Shown: positions 8,925-18,331 of the stretch, in pieces
Numbering within the stretch: position 1 is the stretch's first letter
Layout: each line of letters begins with the position of its first letter
From: Mycobacterium uberis
GTDB lineage: Bacteria; Actinomycetota; Actinomycetes; Mycobacteriales; Mycobacteriaceae
Length of the DNA stretch: 64,000 nucleotides
Direction of reading: 5' to 3'
Assembly (NCBI RefSeq): GCF_003408705.1
Contig: NZ_QAYL01000006.1
Location: 62,001 to 126,000 of the forward strand
The notes under the pieces: model-generated
The model's input: the letters and a program-made list of their open reading frames with translations, nothing else
What the model was told of the DNA's origin: nothing
Database searches by the model: none
Position numbers and translations under genes: made by a program

Positions 8925-8954
8925 AGCGATGGTGTTCGGTCGTTTTTCGACAAT

Positions 8955-9978
8955 ATGCTAAACTTCATGCCAATAACTCAGCAACGCGAACCCAAAGTTG
9001 TTGTCCTCGGTGACGGCTCGTGGGGCATCACAGTGGCGTCAGTCTGCGCGTGCCGCGGATCGGCGCTATACAGGGTACGCTCCCGAGGCGACGTCCAAGG
9101 ACATCAACAAGCATCATCGCAACAGTCGCTACCTCGGAAACGACGTCGTCCTGAGCAACACCTTGCGCGCCACCACTGGTTTCGCGGAGGCCGCCCACTG
9201 CACCGACGTCGTCGTCATGGGTGTACCCTCACGTGGTTTCTGAAGCGTACTCACCAAGCTGGCCAAGGAACTGCGGCCGTGGGTGTCGGTAGTGTCGCTG
9301 GCCAAAGGGCTCGAACGGGGGACCAACATGCGGATGTCACAGATTGTTGAGGAGACACCACCCGACCATCCGGCGGGAATCCTGGCCCGACCGAACATTG
9401 CCCACGAAGTAGCGGAAGGGTAGACCGCCACAGCAGTTCCGGCGATGCCCCACCAAACGTCTAGCGACTCGGCTGGCGACATTGTTCCACACCCGACGGT
9501 TCCGCGTCTACACCACCGACGATGTCATTGGCGTCGAGGTAGCGGGTGCGCTGAAAAACGTCTTCGCTATCGCAGTCGGGATGAGTTACTCACTGAGTAC
9601 TCGGGGAAACACCCGCGCGCTGCACGAGAGGACAAAGCTAGGTGTGGCCCTGAGCGGACGCAGCGAAACGGTTTCCGTCCTGGCCAGTCTAGGTGACCTC
9701 ATTGTTACCTGCACCAGTCGGCACAGCCGCAACCGCCACGTTGATGAACAACTGGGCGCGAGCAAGACAATCGACGAGATCATCGCATCGACGAGCCAGG
9801 TTGCCGAGGGAGTCAAGGCCGCCAGTGTGGTCATGAAGTTTGCAGTAGAGTTCGGGCTCAGCATGCCAATCGCCCGCGAAGTCGACTCGGTGATCAACTG
9901 CACCTCGACCGTCGAGCAAGCTTAGAGCGGCCTGATTCCGAAGTATCCGGCCACGAAGTACACGGCTCCGGGCTCTAA
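8955..9978 (+). pseudogene. gpdA1: NAD(P)-dependent glycerol-3-phosphate dehydrogenase, homologue of Rv0564c
   Basis: The start reads EPKVVVLGDGSWGITVA, the NAD-binding motif with GxGxW changed to G-D-G-S-W. It continues in other frames with NHRNSRYLGNDVVLS, VVVMGVPS, FRTRRFRVYTTDDVIGVEVA, GALKNVFAIAVGMSYSL, LGDLIVTCTSRHSRNRH and ASTSQVAEGVKA, to a TAA at 9976-9978. Frameshifts near 9060, 9240, 9430 and 9610 and internal stops inactivate it. A block around the ALVIARALREM region is missing or scrambled. The enzyme would reduce dihydroxyacetone phosphate for phospholipid synthesis, so the cell must use a second copy. Confidence 0.92.
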
Positions 9979-10155
9979 ATCTGGCCAACAATAACACTCT
10001 AAAATTAACCTGCAAAAATTTGGATTCGGTATGCACGTGGCTCGTCAACTTGACCCACACCCGACCACCCCAATACCGTCGAAGCTGCCAGTGCTCAAGC
10101 CATTCCGACGCCGAACAGGGAGAGGTGGAGTGGTTGTGTTTTATCTTATGTGCAA

Positions 10156-10184
10156 GCATGTTGCGTAGTTGCTATGCAACGTGT
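10156..10184. promoter_or_regulatory. Imperfect dyad just upstream of the SulP gene
   Basis: The arms GCATGTTGCGTAG (10156-10168) and CTATGCAACGTGT (10172-10184) are inverted repeats matching at 10 of 13 positions, with a 3-base centre. The dyad ends 8 bases before the annotated ATG, where a repressor would block transcription or translation. No regulator gene is next to it. Confidence 0.35.
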
Positions 10185-10192
10185 AGTAGATA

Positions 10193-11746
10193 ATGAATAA
10201 TTATCGGGGGAGGGATGATATCGGAACGCCCCCCGCTAACACCTATCGAGGGAGCAATCGATTGCGATCCGTTATCCGGTATGACTTACCAGCGTCACTC
10301 GTGGTGTTCTTGGTTGCACTCCCGTTGTCGCTGGGCATCGCGATCGCCTCAGAAGCACCGGTCCTTGCCGGTCTAATCGCCGCTGTTGTCGGAGGGATCG
10401 TCGCTGGCGCTGTAGGTGGATCGCCGCTGCAAGTCAGCGGTCCCGCAGCCGGTCTTACAGTCGTTATAGCCGAGTTGATCTCCGATTTCGGTTGGAGAGT
10501 AACCTGCTTCATCACCTTAGCTGCGGGTGTTCTGCAAGTGCTGCTGGGGCTCAGTCGCGTTGCGCGAGCCACACTGGCAATCTCACCCGTCGTTGTGCAC
10601 GCTATGTTGGCCGGCATCGGTATTACGATCGCACTGCAACAGGCGCACGTGCTGCTTGGCGGACAGTCGAAAAGCACCGCTTGGCACAACGCCATTGGCT
10701 TGCCCGGTCAGGTCCTGGGCGCGCACCGACCCGGAGTCGTTCTTGGTGTGCTAGTGATCGCCATCCTGGTCGCCTGGCGGTGGGTTCCAACTCGAGTAGC
10801 CCGGATCCCCGGCCCGCTGGTTGCCATCGTGGGTGTGACACTTATTTCGGTGGTATTCCCGTTCCACGTGTCTCGAATCAAGGTCGACGGCTCACCGCTG
10901 GATGCCGTGCAGCTGCCGGCGCTTCCCGACGGTAACTGGGGTGGCGTGGCGTTAGGTGTGATCACAGTCGCTCTCATCGCCAGCGTTGAGAGCCTCCTGT
11001 CGGCGGTTTCGCTCGATAGAATGCACAGCGGACCACGCACCGACTTCAACCGCGAGCTGATCGGACAAGGCGCTGCAAACATGGTGTCCGGAGCGATCGG
11101 CGGGCTTCCCATAACCGGGGTGATCGTGCGCAGTTCAACCAATGTCACCGCGAGCGCGAAGTCCCGCGCTTCGTCGATCATGCACGGAGTATGGATCCTG
11201 CTCTTCACGATTCCGTTTGCCGGATTGGTCGACCAGATTCCGTCTGCCGCGCTTGCTGGGCTACTCATCGTTATCGGCATTCAGCTGCTGAAGCCTGCCC
11301 ATATAGAAACCGCACTACGGAACGGTGACCTCGCCGTATACTTGGTTACCGCCGTCTGCGTAGTGTTTCTCAATCTCCTCCAGGGCGTAATGATCGGACT
11401 CGCCGTTGCCATCGCGTTGACCGGATGGCGGGTGATGCGAGCCAGAGTCGAAGCCCAGCCCGTGGGTGACGAGTGGCACGTCCTCGTCACAGGAGCGTGC
11501 ACCTTTCTAGCCTTGCCCCGACTCACCCGCGTGCTAGCTTCTGTCCCTCCTCGCACGCAGGTGACAGTCGATATTTCAGTCAACTACCTCGATCATGCCG
11601 CGCATCAGGCGATTCATGACTGGCAGCGACAGCATCGCGCCACCGGTGGAGCGGTTCACATCAATGGTGTAATCAAGACAGGCCACCGTGCTCGCCGCAC
11701 CATGGCTGACCTAATCGGATCTGAACAGCCAGAGGCTGCTGCGTAA
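10193..11746 (+). CDS. SulP-family anion (bicarbonate/sulfate-type) transporter
   Basis: A 517-residue membrane transporter of the SulP/SLC26 family with about ten to twelve hydrophobic segments. It includes the family-typical DLPASLVVFLVALPLSLGIA (about 30-49), SPLQVSGPAAGL, VVHAMLAGIGITIALQQ and FNRELIGQGAANMVSGAIGG blocks, and a soluble C-terminal STAS-like tail (about 420-510). The closest relative I recall is the transporter half of Rv3273, which carries a carbonic anhydrase domain at its C-terminus; that domain is absent here. No good ribosome binding site precedes the ATG at 10193. A TTG at 10261, preceded by GAGGGAG, fits the homologue's start better and may be the true one. In M. tuberculosis gpdA1 and htpX are adjacent, so this gene is extra here. 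Confidence 0.88.
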   Translation: MNNYRGRDDIGTPPANTYRGSNRLRSVIRYDLPASLVVFLVALPLSLGIAIASEAPVLAGLIAAVVGGIVAGAVGGSPLQVSGPAAGLTVVIAELISDFGWRVTCFITLAAGVLQVLLGLSRVARATLAISPVVVHAMLAGIGITIALQQAHVLLGGQSKSTAWHNAIGLPGQVLGAHRPGVVLGVLVIAILVAWRWVPTRVARIPGPLVAIVGVTLISVVFPFHVSRIKVDGSPLDAVQLPALPDGNWGGVALGVITVALIASVESLLSAVSLDRMHSGPRTDFNRELIGQGAANMVSGAIGGLPITGVIVRSSTNVTASAKSRASSIMHGVWILLFTIPFAGLVDQIPSAALAGLLIVIGIQLLKPAHIETALRNGDLAVYLVTAVCVVFLNLLQGVMIGLAVAIALTGWRVMRARVEAQPVGDEWHVLVTGACTFLALPRLTRVLASVPPRTQVTVDISVNYLDHAAHQAIHDWQRQHRATGGAVHINGVIKTGHRARRTMADLIGSEQPEAAA

Positions 11747-12098
11747 CTCCCGCCACCCGCCGAAAACGGGTACATACACGCTTTACGAGTAGATTCAAGA
11801 GCAAGAAGTTAGAGCATTCAACGCCGGTGAGGTCCTGGATCGACTTAACATGCCGGGACAATTGCGTTTGGCCAGTGGTGTGAGTGGCTGTTTCGCCGCA
11901 CATTTGTGCGTGACATGTTCGAGTACGAGCTAGTCGATCGGCCTCCAGCGCTAGCTGGCGATTGCAGTTCAACGCCAAAGTGCGATTGTATTCATCATCG
12001 TCAGGCAAACATGCAGTACAGCAAGCACGCTAGATGCTAGAGCAGTTCGTGATATAATTTGACTGAGGAGCCCATTCAGCTCAGCAGCGTTCTTATCG
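11747..12098. other. Intergenic stretch without recognisable gene
   Basis: This convergent gap between the SulP gene and htpX shows no recognisable protein on either strand. The minus-strand open frame at 11673-12008 overlaps the SulP gene and looks like a shadow. No clear terminator hairpin was found. Confidence 0.5.
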
Positions 12099-12959
12099 CT
12101 ATCGTCCAGCCATCGCTTTTAAGCGGCGAATGCGGTCCTCAATCGGCGGATGCGTGGAGAACAACGACCCGAGTCTCTCGCCGGTACGGAAAGGGTTGGC
12201 TATCATCAGGTGCGCCTGGCTAGCCAGCTGCGGCTCCGGAGGCAACGGCGCTGCCTGCACGCCACTGGATATCTTACCTAGCGCCGACGCCAAGGCCAGC
12301 GGGTCGCCGGTGAGCACGGCGCCCGATTCGTCGGCCTGGTACTCCCGCGATCGCGATACCGCTAGCCGCACCACCGTCGCGGCGATTGGGCCCAGCAACG
12401 AAACCAACACCAACGCAAAAGGATTCTCTCCGTCCCGATTGCCGCCAAATATGCCGGCCCACATGGCCATGTTGGCTAACGCGGTAATGACGCCCGCCAA
12501 TGCGCCGGCCACACAGGAAATCAGAATGTCGCGGTTGTACACATGCGAAAGTTCATGCCCCAGTACAGCGCGCAGCTCACGCTCGTTAAGCATATCCAGG
12601 ATGCCGATGGTGCAGCACACCGCAGCGTTGCGCGGATTACGGCCAGTAGCGAACGCGTTGGGCGCGTTCGTGTCACTGATGTAAAGCCGCGGCATCGGCT
12701 GGTGCGCTCCGGTGGCTAGCTCGCGCACGATCCGATACATCGCCGGTGCTTGCACCTCCGAAACCGGTTGCGCATGCATCGCCCGCAACGCAAGCTTGTC
12801 ACTGTTGTAGTATGTGTAGACGTTAATTCCCACAGCAAACAAGGCCGCAAAGAAAAGCGTCATCCTCCCAAACATCGCACCGGCAGCCACGATCAATGTA
12901 GACATACCGACTAACAAGACGAAGGTCTTCAGCCTGTTGGCGTGGGGATGCCAGGTCAT
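12099..12959 (-). CDS. htpX: HtpX membrane zinc metalloprotease
   Basis: A 286-residue integral membrane M48 peptidase that degrades misfolded membrane proteins (homologue of Rv0563). Two N-terminal membrane segments (about 11-47) are followed by the zinc motif HELSH at 135-139 and the third ligand in SREYQADE (about 204-211); two more hydrophobic segments lie at about 144-200. I place the start at the ATG at 12959 ([10 protein letters not shown]), because it has AAGGAGG immediately upstream and gives the M. tuberculosis length; an in-frame upstream start would add 11 unconserved residues. It lies downstream of grcC1 on the same strand. All catalytic residues are present. Confidence 0.95.
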   Translation of the reverse strand: MTWHPHANRLKTFVLLVGMSTLIVAAGAMFGRMTLFFAALFAVGINVYTYYNSDKLALRAMHAQPVSEVQAPAMYRIVRELATGAHQPMPRLYISDTNAPNAFATGRNPRNAAVCCTIGILDMLNERELRAVLGHELSHVYNRDILISCVAGALAGVITALANMAMWAGIFGGNRDGENPFALVLVSLLGPIAATVVRLAVSRSREYQADESGAVLTGDPLALASALGKISSGVQAAPLPPEPQLASQAHLMIANPFRTGERLGSLFSTHPPIEDRIRRLKAMAGR

Positions 12960-13075
12960 CGATGTCCTCCTTGAAAAGTCTCTCCGGCACACGCGGCTCT
13001 TGCTTACTTACTGATTACTGACTATTCAACGCCCAGAACAACCCTACGGGTTCCGCGACCCGGGAGTTACTCGCT

Positions 13076-14083
13076 CTAACCGTGCCGGTTAGTTGTGTAG
13101 TCGACCAGTGCCGCCAGCGCATCTCGACCGGGGCCATCGGGCAGCAGAGCCAGCTCGGCAGTGGCCTGGCCAGCGTACTGCGCCAAAACTTGCTTGGCTT
13201 TCGCCATACCCGGCGACGCACGCAACAGCACTAGCGCCTCGATTAACTCTGCGTCGTTATCAACGGGTCCAGCCAACAGCGTGCGCAACCGCTTGCTGTC
13301 GGGCCCGGTCTCGCGCAATGCATATAGCATCGGCAAGGTGTGCACGCCCTCACGCACATCGGTGCCAGGACGCTTGCCAGACTCGGTGCAGTCGCTGTCA
13401 ATATCAATAATATCATCAGCGATTTGGAATGCAGTACCCAAAATTCCGCCGAGTCGACTCAGTCGCTCGACGTGCTCGGCGTCTGCGCTGGCGAACAAAC
13501 CACCGAACCGACCAGCCGAGCCGATCAGGCAGCCTGTCTTTTCGTACACCACCTTTAGGTACTGTTCGATCGAATCCACATTTTCCGGAACACCGCGGGT
13601 TTCACGCATCTGCCCGGTTACCAACTGAGCAAACGTATCAGCGACAATCCGCATGGCATCCGGCCCAAGTTGTGATACCAACCGCGACGCCGTGGCAAAT
13701 AGATAGTCTCCGGCGAGGATGGCGACACTGTTGCTCCAGCGCAGGTTGGCACTGGGTGCACCGCGCCGAACCTCGGCCTCGTCCATCACGTCATCGTGGT
13801 AAAGCGACGCTAGGTGGACCAACTCGATGACCGCACCGGCGATTGTTACCTCTGGAGCGTTAGGCTGGGGTCCGATCTGGGCAGACAACACTGTAAACAG
13901 CGGTCGAAACCGCTTACCACCGGCCGCAAACAAATGCAGTACCGACTCGGTCATCACTTCGTCGGCGCCGCGCAGCTCGGCATCCATAAGCCGCTCGATC
14001 CGCGCCACACCGTCTTGCACGGTCGCGGCAAACACGGCATCTCCGAAATCGATGCCCGCTACCACCGTCGGCGGAGTCATCAT
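13076..14083 (-). CDS. grcC1: GrcC1, long-chain polyprenyl diphosphate synthase
   Basis: A 335-residue trans-prenyltransferase (homologue of Rv0562). It has GGKRFRP at 55-61, the first aspartate-rich motif HDDVMDEA with D97/D98/D101, and the second DDIIDID at 223-229, so both Mg-diphosphate binding sites are complete. It adds isopentenyl diphosphate to an allylic starter. Its place among men genes suggests it makes the side chain of menaquinone; that is inference, since the product length cannot be read by eye. Start is ATG 14083 or ATG 14080. It is divergent from menJ, whose GTG start lies only 15 bp away, so the two promoters must overlap the neighbouring coding starts. Confidence 0.93.
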   Translation of the reverse strand: MMTPPTVVAGIDFGDAVFAATVQDGVARIERLMDAELRGADEVMTESVLHLFAAGGKRFRPLFTVLSAQIGPQPNAPEVTIAGAVIELVHLASLYHDDVMDEAEVRRGAPSANLRWSNSVAILAGDYLFATASRLVSQLGPDAMRIVADTFAQLVTGQMRETRGVPENVDSIEQYLKVVYEKTGCLIGSAGRFGGLFASADAEHVERLSRLGGILGTAFQIADDIIDIDSDCTESGKRPGTDVREGVHTLPMLYALRETGPDSKRLRTLLAGPVDNDAELIEALVLLRASPGMAKAKQVLAQYAGQATAELALLPDGPGRDALAALVDYTTNRHG

Positions 14084-14098
14084 CCGACCAACATACTA

Positions 14099-15325
14099 GT
14101 GAGTGTGGAGGCCAGCGTAGACGTGGTAGTGGTGGGCGCTGGGCCAGCGGGGTCAGCAGCAGCCGCCTGGGCAGCCCGCGCCGGTAACGACGTACTCGTC
14201 ATCGACTCGGCCAGCTTCCCTCGCGACAAGACCTGCGGTGACGGGTTGACACCACGCGCAGTCGCCGAACTGGAACGGCTAGGGCTGGGCGACTGGCTAA
14301 ATACCCGTATCCGACATCGCGGCCTGCGCATGAACGGCTTTGGCGGCCAAGTGGAAGTAAACTGGCCCGGACCGTCGTTCCCATCGACCGGCAGCGCGGT
14401 GGCACGCCTGGAACTAGATGACCAGATCCGTAAGGTCGCCGAGAATTCCGGCGCCCGCATGCTGCTCGGGACAAAGGCCGTCTCAGTTAACCATGACTCA
14501 TCAAGCCGGGCTGCATCAGTGACATTGGCTAACGGCACCGAGGTGAGCTGCCGTCAGCTGATTGTTGCCGACGGGGCCCGCTCTCCGCTGGGCAGCAAGC
14601 TAGGCCGCCACTGGCATCAACAGACAGTATACGGCATCGCTATCCGAGGGTATCTTACCACTCCGCGCAACGACGACCCATGGCTGACGTCGGATCTGGA
14701 ACTACGTTCTCCGGACGGAGCCATATTGCCTGGCTACGGCTGGATTTTCCCGCTGGGAAACGGCGAAGTGAATATCGGCGTCGGCGTGTTGTCGACGTCA
14801 AAGCGGCCAGCCAATCTAGCTCTGCGACCGCTGATACCATACTACGCGGATCTGCGCCGTGACGAGTGGGGCTTTTCCGGCCAACCGCGGGCGGTGTCGT
14901 CGGCGTTACTACCGATGGGGGGGGCGGTTTCTGGGGTAGCCGGGCCAAACTGGATGCTCATCGGCGACGCTGCAGCATGCGTCAATCCGCTCAACGGCGA
15001 AGGCATTGACTACGGCCTAGAAACCGGTCGACTGGCCGCCGAGCTGCTGGACCTGCGCGATTTGTCGCGCGTGTGGCCGTCACTGCTGCAGCAGCATTAC
15101 GGCCGCGGATTTTCGGTCGCACGCCGGTTAGCGTTTTTGCTGACCCTCCAACGATTCCTACCCGCAACTGGCCCGAGGGTGATGCGTTCTACCGCACTGA
15201 TGACCATCGCCGTGCGGGTGATGGCCAATCTGGTCACCGACCATGATGCCGACTGGGTGGCGCGGGTATGGCGAAGCGGCGGGCGAGCTTCATGGCTCAT
15301 CGACCATCGACCACCGTTCAGCTAG
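14099..15325 (+). CDS. menJ: MenJ, menaquinone side-chain reductase (geranylgeranyl reductase family)
   Basis: A 408-residue flavoprotein homologous to Rv0561c, which saturates one isoprene unit of menaquinone-9 to give MK-9(II-H2). The FAD-binding Rossmann motif VVVGAGPAGSAAA lies at about residues 9-21, followed by SFPRDKTCGDGLTPRAVAEL (about 40-59). The second FAD motif GDAAACVNPLNGEGIDYGLE lies at about 288-307. The GTG at 14099 gives exactly the M. tuberculosis length. The open frame extends upstream to 13814, but that part is antisense to grcC1. The C-terminus ends before 0.24 kb of unassigned sequence and an Rv0559c remnant. It is intact. Confidence 0.93.
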   Translation: MSVEASVDVVVVGAGPAGSAAAAWAARAGNDVLVIDSASFPRDKTCGDGLTPRAVAELERLGLGDWLNTRIRHRGLRMNGFGGQVEVNWPGPSFPSTGSAVARLELDDQIRKVAENSGARMLLGTKAVSVNHDSSSRAASVTLANGTEVSCRQLIVADGARSPLGSKLGRHWHQQTVYGIAIRGYLTTPRNDDPWLTSDLELRSPDGAILPGYGWIFPLGNGEVNIGVGVLSTSKRPANLALRPLIPYYADLRRDEWGFSGQPRAVSSALLPMGGAVSGVAGPNWMLIGDAAACVNPLNGEGIDYGLETGRLAAELLDLRDLSRVWPSLLQQHYGRGFSVARRLAFLLTLQRFLPATGPRVMRSTALMTIAVRVMANLVTDHDADWVARVWRSGGRASWLIDHRPPFS

Positions 15326-15564
15326 TCCCAATTTATGCTCTTAACGCCATATCAATTTCGTTGACATCTATCAGAACGGTTGACAGATCATTATAGCCAC
15401 CGCTATAGAGCTGTCACAATGGGCGGCTGGGCAGCGAGACCTGGCCACAACCCGCTTCGAAGTGGCCGGAGTCGAACTGCGTGAAAAACTCAACAGGCTG
15501 GTGTAGATCGGCAGCTGGCTGCCATCGACACGACTAGGCTGAAGGCGCGGTCAGGTGTATAGTC

Positions 15565-15902
15565 AGGCTAATAAAAGATACCGGGATCACCGCTGCCATT
15601 GCAGTAGAGTCCGTCGCCATAGCACCGACACAAGCTGGCGACTACGACACCCCGTTTAACGCCCAGCTCCACACCTATGGTATACTTACCACCCGCAGGA
15701 TTACAACGCGTGGCTTGGCAAGATCGCCTGCCAGCGACTAGCCAAAGACATAGACGGGGATGCGTACAAGTCGGCCACCTGCATCCAGCGGAACCTGCCA
15801 CTGCACACTGCTGAGAAGCAATCGTTGCAATTCTTGGATGCCGCGATTGACCACTACTGCCTCGACCAAGTAGGTGTCCTGCAGCGGACCGGCACTCACT
15901 AA
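15565..15902 (+). pseudogene. Secreted small protein remnant, homologue of Rv0559c
   Basis: The plus strand reads ATAAIAVESVAIAPTQAGDY-like text, then DTPFNAQLHTYGI, a frameshift, then PQDYNAWLGKIACQRLAKDI, DGDAYKSATCIQRNLPLHTA and LDAAIDHYCLDQVGVLQRTG, ending in TAA at 15900-15902. This matches the mature part of Rv0559c, a small salicylate-inducible secreted protein. The signal peptide start is destroyed and one frameshift lies near 15690. Its stop codon overlaps that of menG on the other strand. Rv0560c, its partner methyltransferase, is not recognisable in 15326-15564. Confidence 0.85.
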
Positions 15903-16612
15903 ATCTTCGTCAGTCGGCTTGCAAGCACAGGCTTATCTGCGGCGTGCAACGCCACAATGCCACCGGTGAGGTTACGCCAGCGCGGCGCCGACCAGCCAGC
16001 CCGCGATATCTGGCCGGCCAAAGTCGCCTGATCAGGCCAAGCTCTGATGGACTCCGCCAGATAGACGTAGGCATCGGGATTACTAGACACCACTCGCGCC
16101 ATTTGCGGCAACGCCCGTATTAGGTATTCTTTGTAGACAGCGGCAATCAACACATTGGTGGGTGTAGAGAATTCGCACACCACTAATCGACCGCCTGGCC
16201 GGGTGACGCGGACCATCTCACGCAACGCCGCCTGATGATCGCCGACATTGCGCAATCCAAAACTGATTGTGATCGCATCGAATACACCGTCACCAAAGGG
16301 TAACTGAGTGGCATCTGCGACTACCTTCGGCACCTTCCGCGCACCGCCGGCCGCAAGCATTCCGACCGAAAAATCCGCGGCTACACACCAAGCGCCGGAT
16401 TTCCTCAACTCCGCTGTGGACACCGCCGTGCCTGCGGCTAGGTCCAGCACTTTCTTCCCACGCCCAATCCGCAGTGCCGATCGGACGGCCCGCCGCCAAT
16501 ACCGATCCTGACCCAGCGACAGCACGGTGTTGGTCAGGTCGTATCGGCGGGCTACGCCGTCAAACATCGCAGCGACATCCCGGGGGTCCTTGTCCAGGGC
16601 AACGCAACTCAC
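15899..16612 (-). CDS. menG: MenG, demethylmenaquinone methyltransferase
   Basis: A 237-residue class I methyltransferase (UbiE/MenG family, Rv0558) that methylates demethylmenaquinone in the final ring-modifying step. The SAM site [12 protein letters not shown] lies at about residues 55-66 and the family signatures [16 protein letters not shown] and [15 protein letters not shown] at about 130-165. The GTG at 16612 starts [14 protein letters not shown], matching the homologue's beginning; upstream in-frame codons (to 16708) run into a pseudogene and are unlikely to be used. It follows dead pimB on the same strand. Its TAG overlaps the Rv0559c-like stop in a tail-to-tail arrangement. Confidence 0.93.
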   Translation of the reverse strand: MSCVALDKDPRDVAAMFDGVARRYDLTNTVLSLGQDRYWRRAVRSALRIGRGKKVLDLAAGTAVSTAELRKSGAWCVAADFSVGMLAAGGARKVPKVVADATQLPFGDGVFDAITISFGLRNVGDHQAALREMVRVTRPGGRLVVCEFSTPTNVLIAAVYKEYLIRALPQMARVVSSNPDAYVYLAESIRAWPDQATLAGQISRAGWSAPRWRNLTGGIVALHAADKPVLASRLTKI

Positions 16613-16673
16613 GACGACAACGCTACCTTGAGCCAAGCGACTTAGGTCAGGCAGCCTGAATCCCAAGTCTACT

Positions 16674-17720
16674 TTACATCGCATGATAATGACCAAGCAA
16701 CTCATCACAAATTACCGGCCAACTGCAATACAGCACACTACGCCAAACAACTGGTGAGTAGCGGTGACGTTCGGCGGCCAGACTAGAAACAGCAGTCCGG
16801 TGCGACACGAGGTGAACAGGTAAGGTGGCTTTCCGGCATCGAGCGCGATCACCGGCAGCCTTGACGCCAATGCTGCCTGCGCAGCTGGGCAAAACGTCTC
16901 GTGCTCACACGCATACATCCATGCTTACATATGCAACGGCGAGCTCATCGCTATACAAGGCATCAGTGAAAACCGCTGTGGGCATTGTCGATTGCAGTTT
17001 GCGTTAATCGAGACCGTCGCCAATGATAACAAGCTGTAGGGCATCGCTAGCAGTCAGTGCGATGAGCCATTCAACATGCTTTTTCGGCGTTCGCCGGCCC
17101 ACAGAGTTGACCATGAGCCTACCGTGCGGCAACCAATGCCGCCGCATCTCCTCATTGCGCTCCGACGGCACGAACCGTAGCATGTAGACTGCGTTTTTCA
17201 CTTATGTACCTGCGGAAAACGATGGTTAACAAGGGATTCCACAATCTAAGTGGATAGCGCCAGGGTGTGATCGGCGAGGCTGTGCAGATAGCGGAACCAC
17301 ACCCACACAGCCCATGTCGCGATCGGAATACCGTAACTCGATGCGAAAACTGAGATGTCGGTCTAGTAGATCGCAACTGTCGACACACTAAGACAGCGAA
17401 CGGCCTGCATTTCCCTCATGCCCAAGCAGCGCAGGCGACACCGGATACACCACGTCCGGATCAAATTCGCACAACACGCTGACCAATCGAGGCATCGGCA
17501 GACCGAATGGTAACGTGGTTTCCTTCAGAAACATTCATGACGGCAGCAGTAGCGCCCGGATGCCGTCGTGAATTTGCTCTGTGCAGAGTCGCCCTGGCAG
17601 CGTATCGGATGCGACTACCAATGCTTCATGCCCGGTTAGACGCAAGTGCTCGAGAATCCAAATCACTGAGTTACTAATACCGTCGAAATGCAGAAGGAAC
17701 ACAACTCAGCGATGACTGCA
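16674..17720 (-). pseudogene. mgtA: GT4 mannosyltransferase remnant, homologue of Rv0557 (mgtA/pimB)
   Basis: Collinear fragments on the minus strand: HFDGISNSVIWILEHLRLTG and HEALVVASDTLPGRL (about 17590-17690), TTLPFGLPMPRLVSVLCEFD (about 17460-17520), LMVNSVGRRTPKKHVEWLI and ALQLVIIGDGLD (17004-17110), [20 protein letters not shown] (about 16870-16910) and [14 protein letters not shown] with a TAA at 16674-16676. This is the GT-B pattern of the alpha-mannosyltransferase MgtA. The acceptor-domain middle is largely lost and frames change at least five times. Confidence 0.88.
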
Positions 17721-17766
17721 ACGCGTAAGCGACTACATTGTCAGTGCCGCCTGTCGACTAGGCGTC

Positions 17767-18318
17767 CTATGGGCATCCATCATACGAAATCCGCTGACTA
17801 AGCACGCTCGGCACGTCACTCGATTCGGCGTGACGGCCCAACCGCTTGTCCAGCACCGCTAAAGCAATCAACACGACAGTCGTAACTACCCAGCACACTA
17901 CCGCGATGGACCCCGCCGGAATGATCGCCAGTCCGGCATTGCGGTGCCGCACGCGGACAAGGTTCGGATCATTCTTGTTGTACTCAACGTAAATCCTCAT
18001 GCCCGTAGACAATTCAGAGGGATACAATACACCAAGTTCCGGGCGGTAAGTGACGCGCTCAGGGGTAACAAACTCGATCGTGGAACGCCGCGGCCCGGCG
18101 CTAAGCACCTCAGCTTGCGCTACCCCCATATTTTGTTGGATCGCCAAGTCACTGCGCCAAGCACCAGCCACCAGCAGCACCGATTGTAATGTTATCAAAG
18201 CGGTCACAATCAGCACCGCAATCCGTACCCATCGCAGGACAACTCTGACACGAGTGTTTGGCCGCTCGTCACTGCGGCTTTGAAGCAGGTTGCACAGGGA
18301 GTATCTCGAAGAGATCAC
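17767..18318 (-). CDS. Membrane protein, homologue of Rv0556 (DUF3592-like)
   Basis: About 183 residues with two hydrophobic segments, roughly 28-50 (IAVLIVTALITLQSVLLVAG) and 128-155 (IIPAGSIAVVCWVVTTVVLI). Between them is an extracytoplasmic stretch with conserved text AEVLSAGPRRSTIEFVTPER and YRPELGVLYPSELSTGMRIY. The family has no defined function. I chose the GTG at 18318 because it clears the menD stop 14 bases upstream; the homologue is about twelve residues shorter, so a later start is possible. It sits directly behind menD on the same strand, so it is probably co-transcribed. No lesion seen. Confidence 0.8.
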   Translation of the reverse strand: MISSRYSLCNLLQSRSDERPNTRVRVVLRWVRIAVLIVTALITLQSVLLVAGAWRSDLAIQQNMGVAQAEVLSAGPRRSTIEFVTPERVTYRPELGVLYPSELSTGMRIYVEYNKNDPNLVRVRHRNAGLAIIPAGSIAVVCWVVTTVVLIALAVLDKRLGRHAESSDVPSVLSQRISYDGCP

Positions 18319-18331
18319 GGTTGTCGATACC

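Noticed and set aside
13814-14098. Long N-terminal extension of menJ
   Set aside because: The stretch is antisense to grcC1 and the conserved protein begins at the GTG at 14099, giving the family length.
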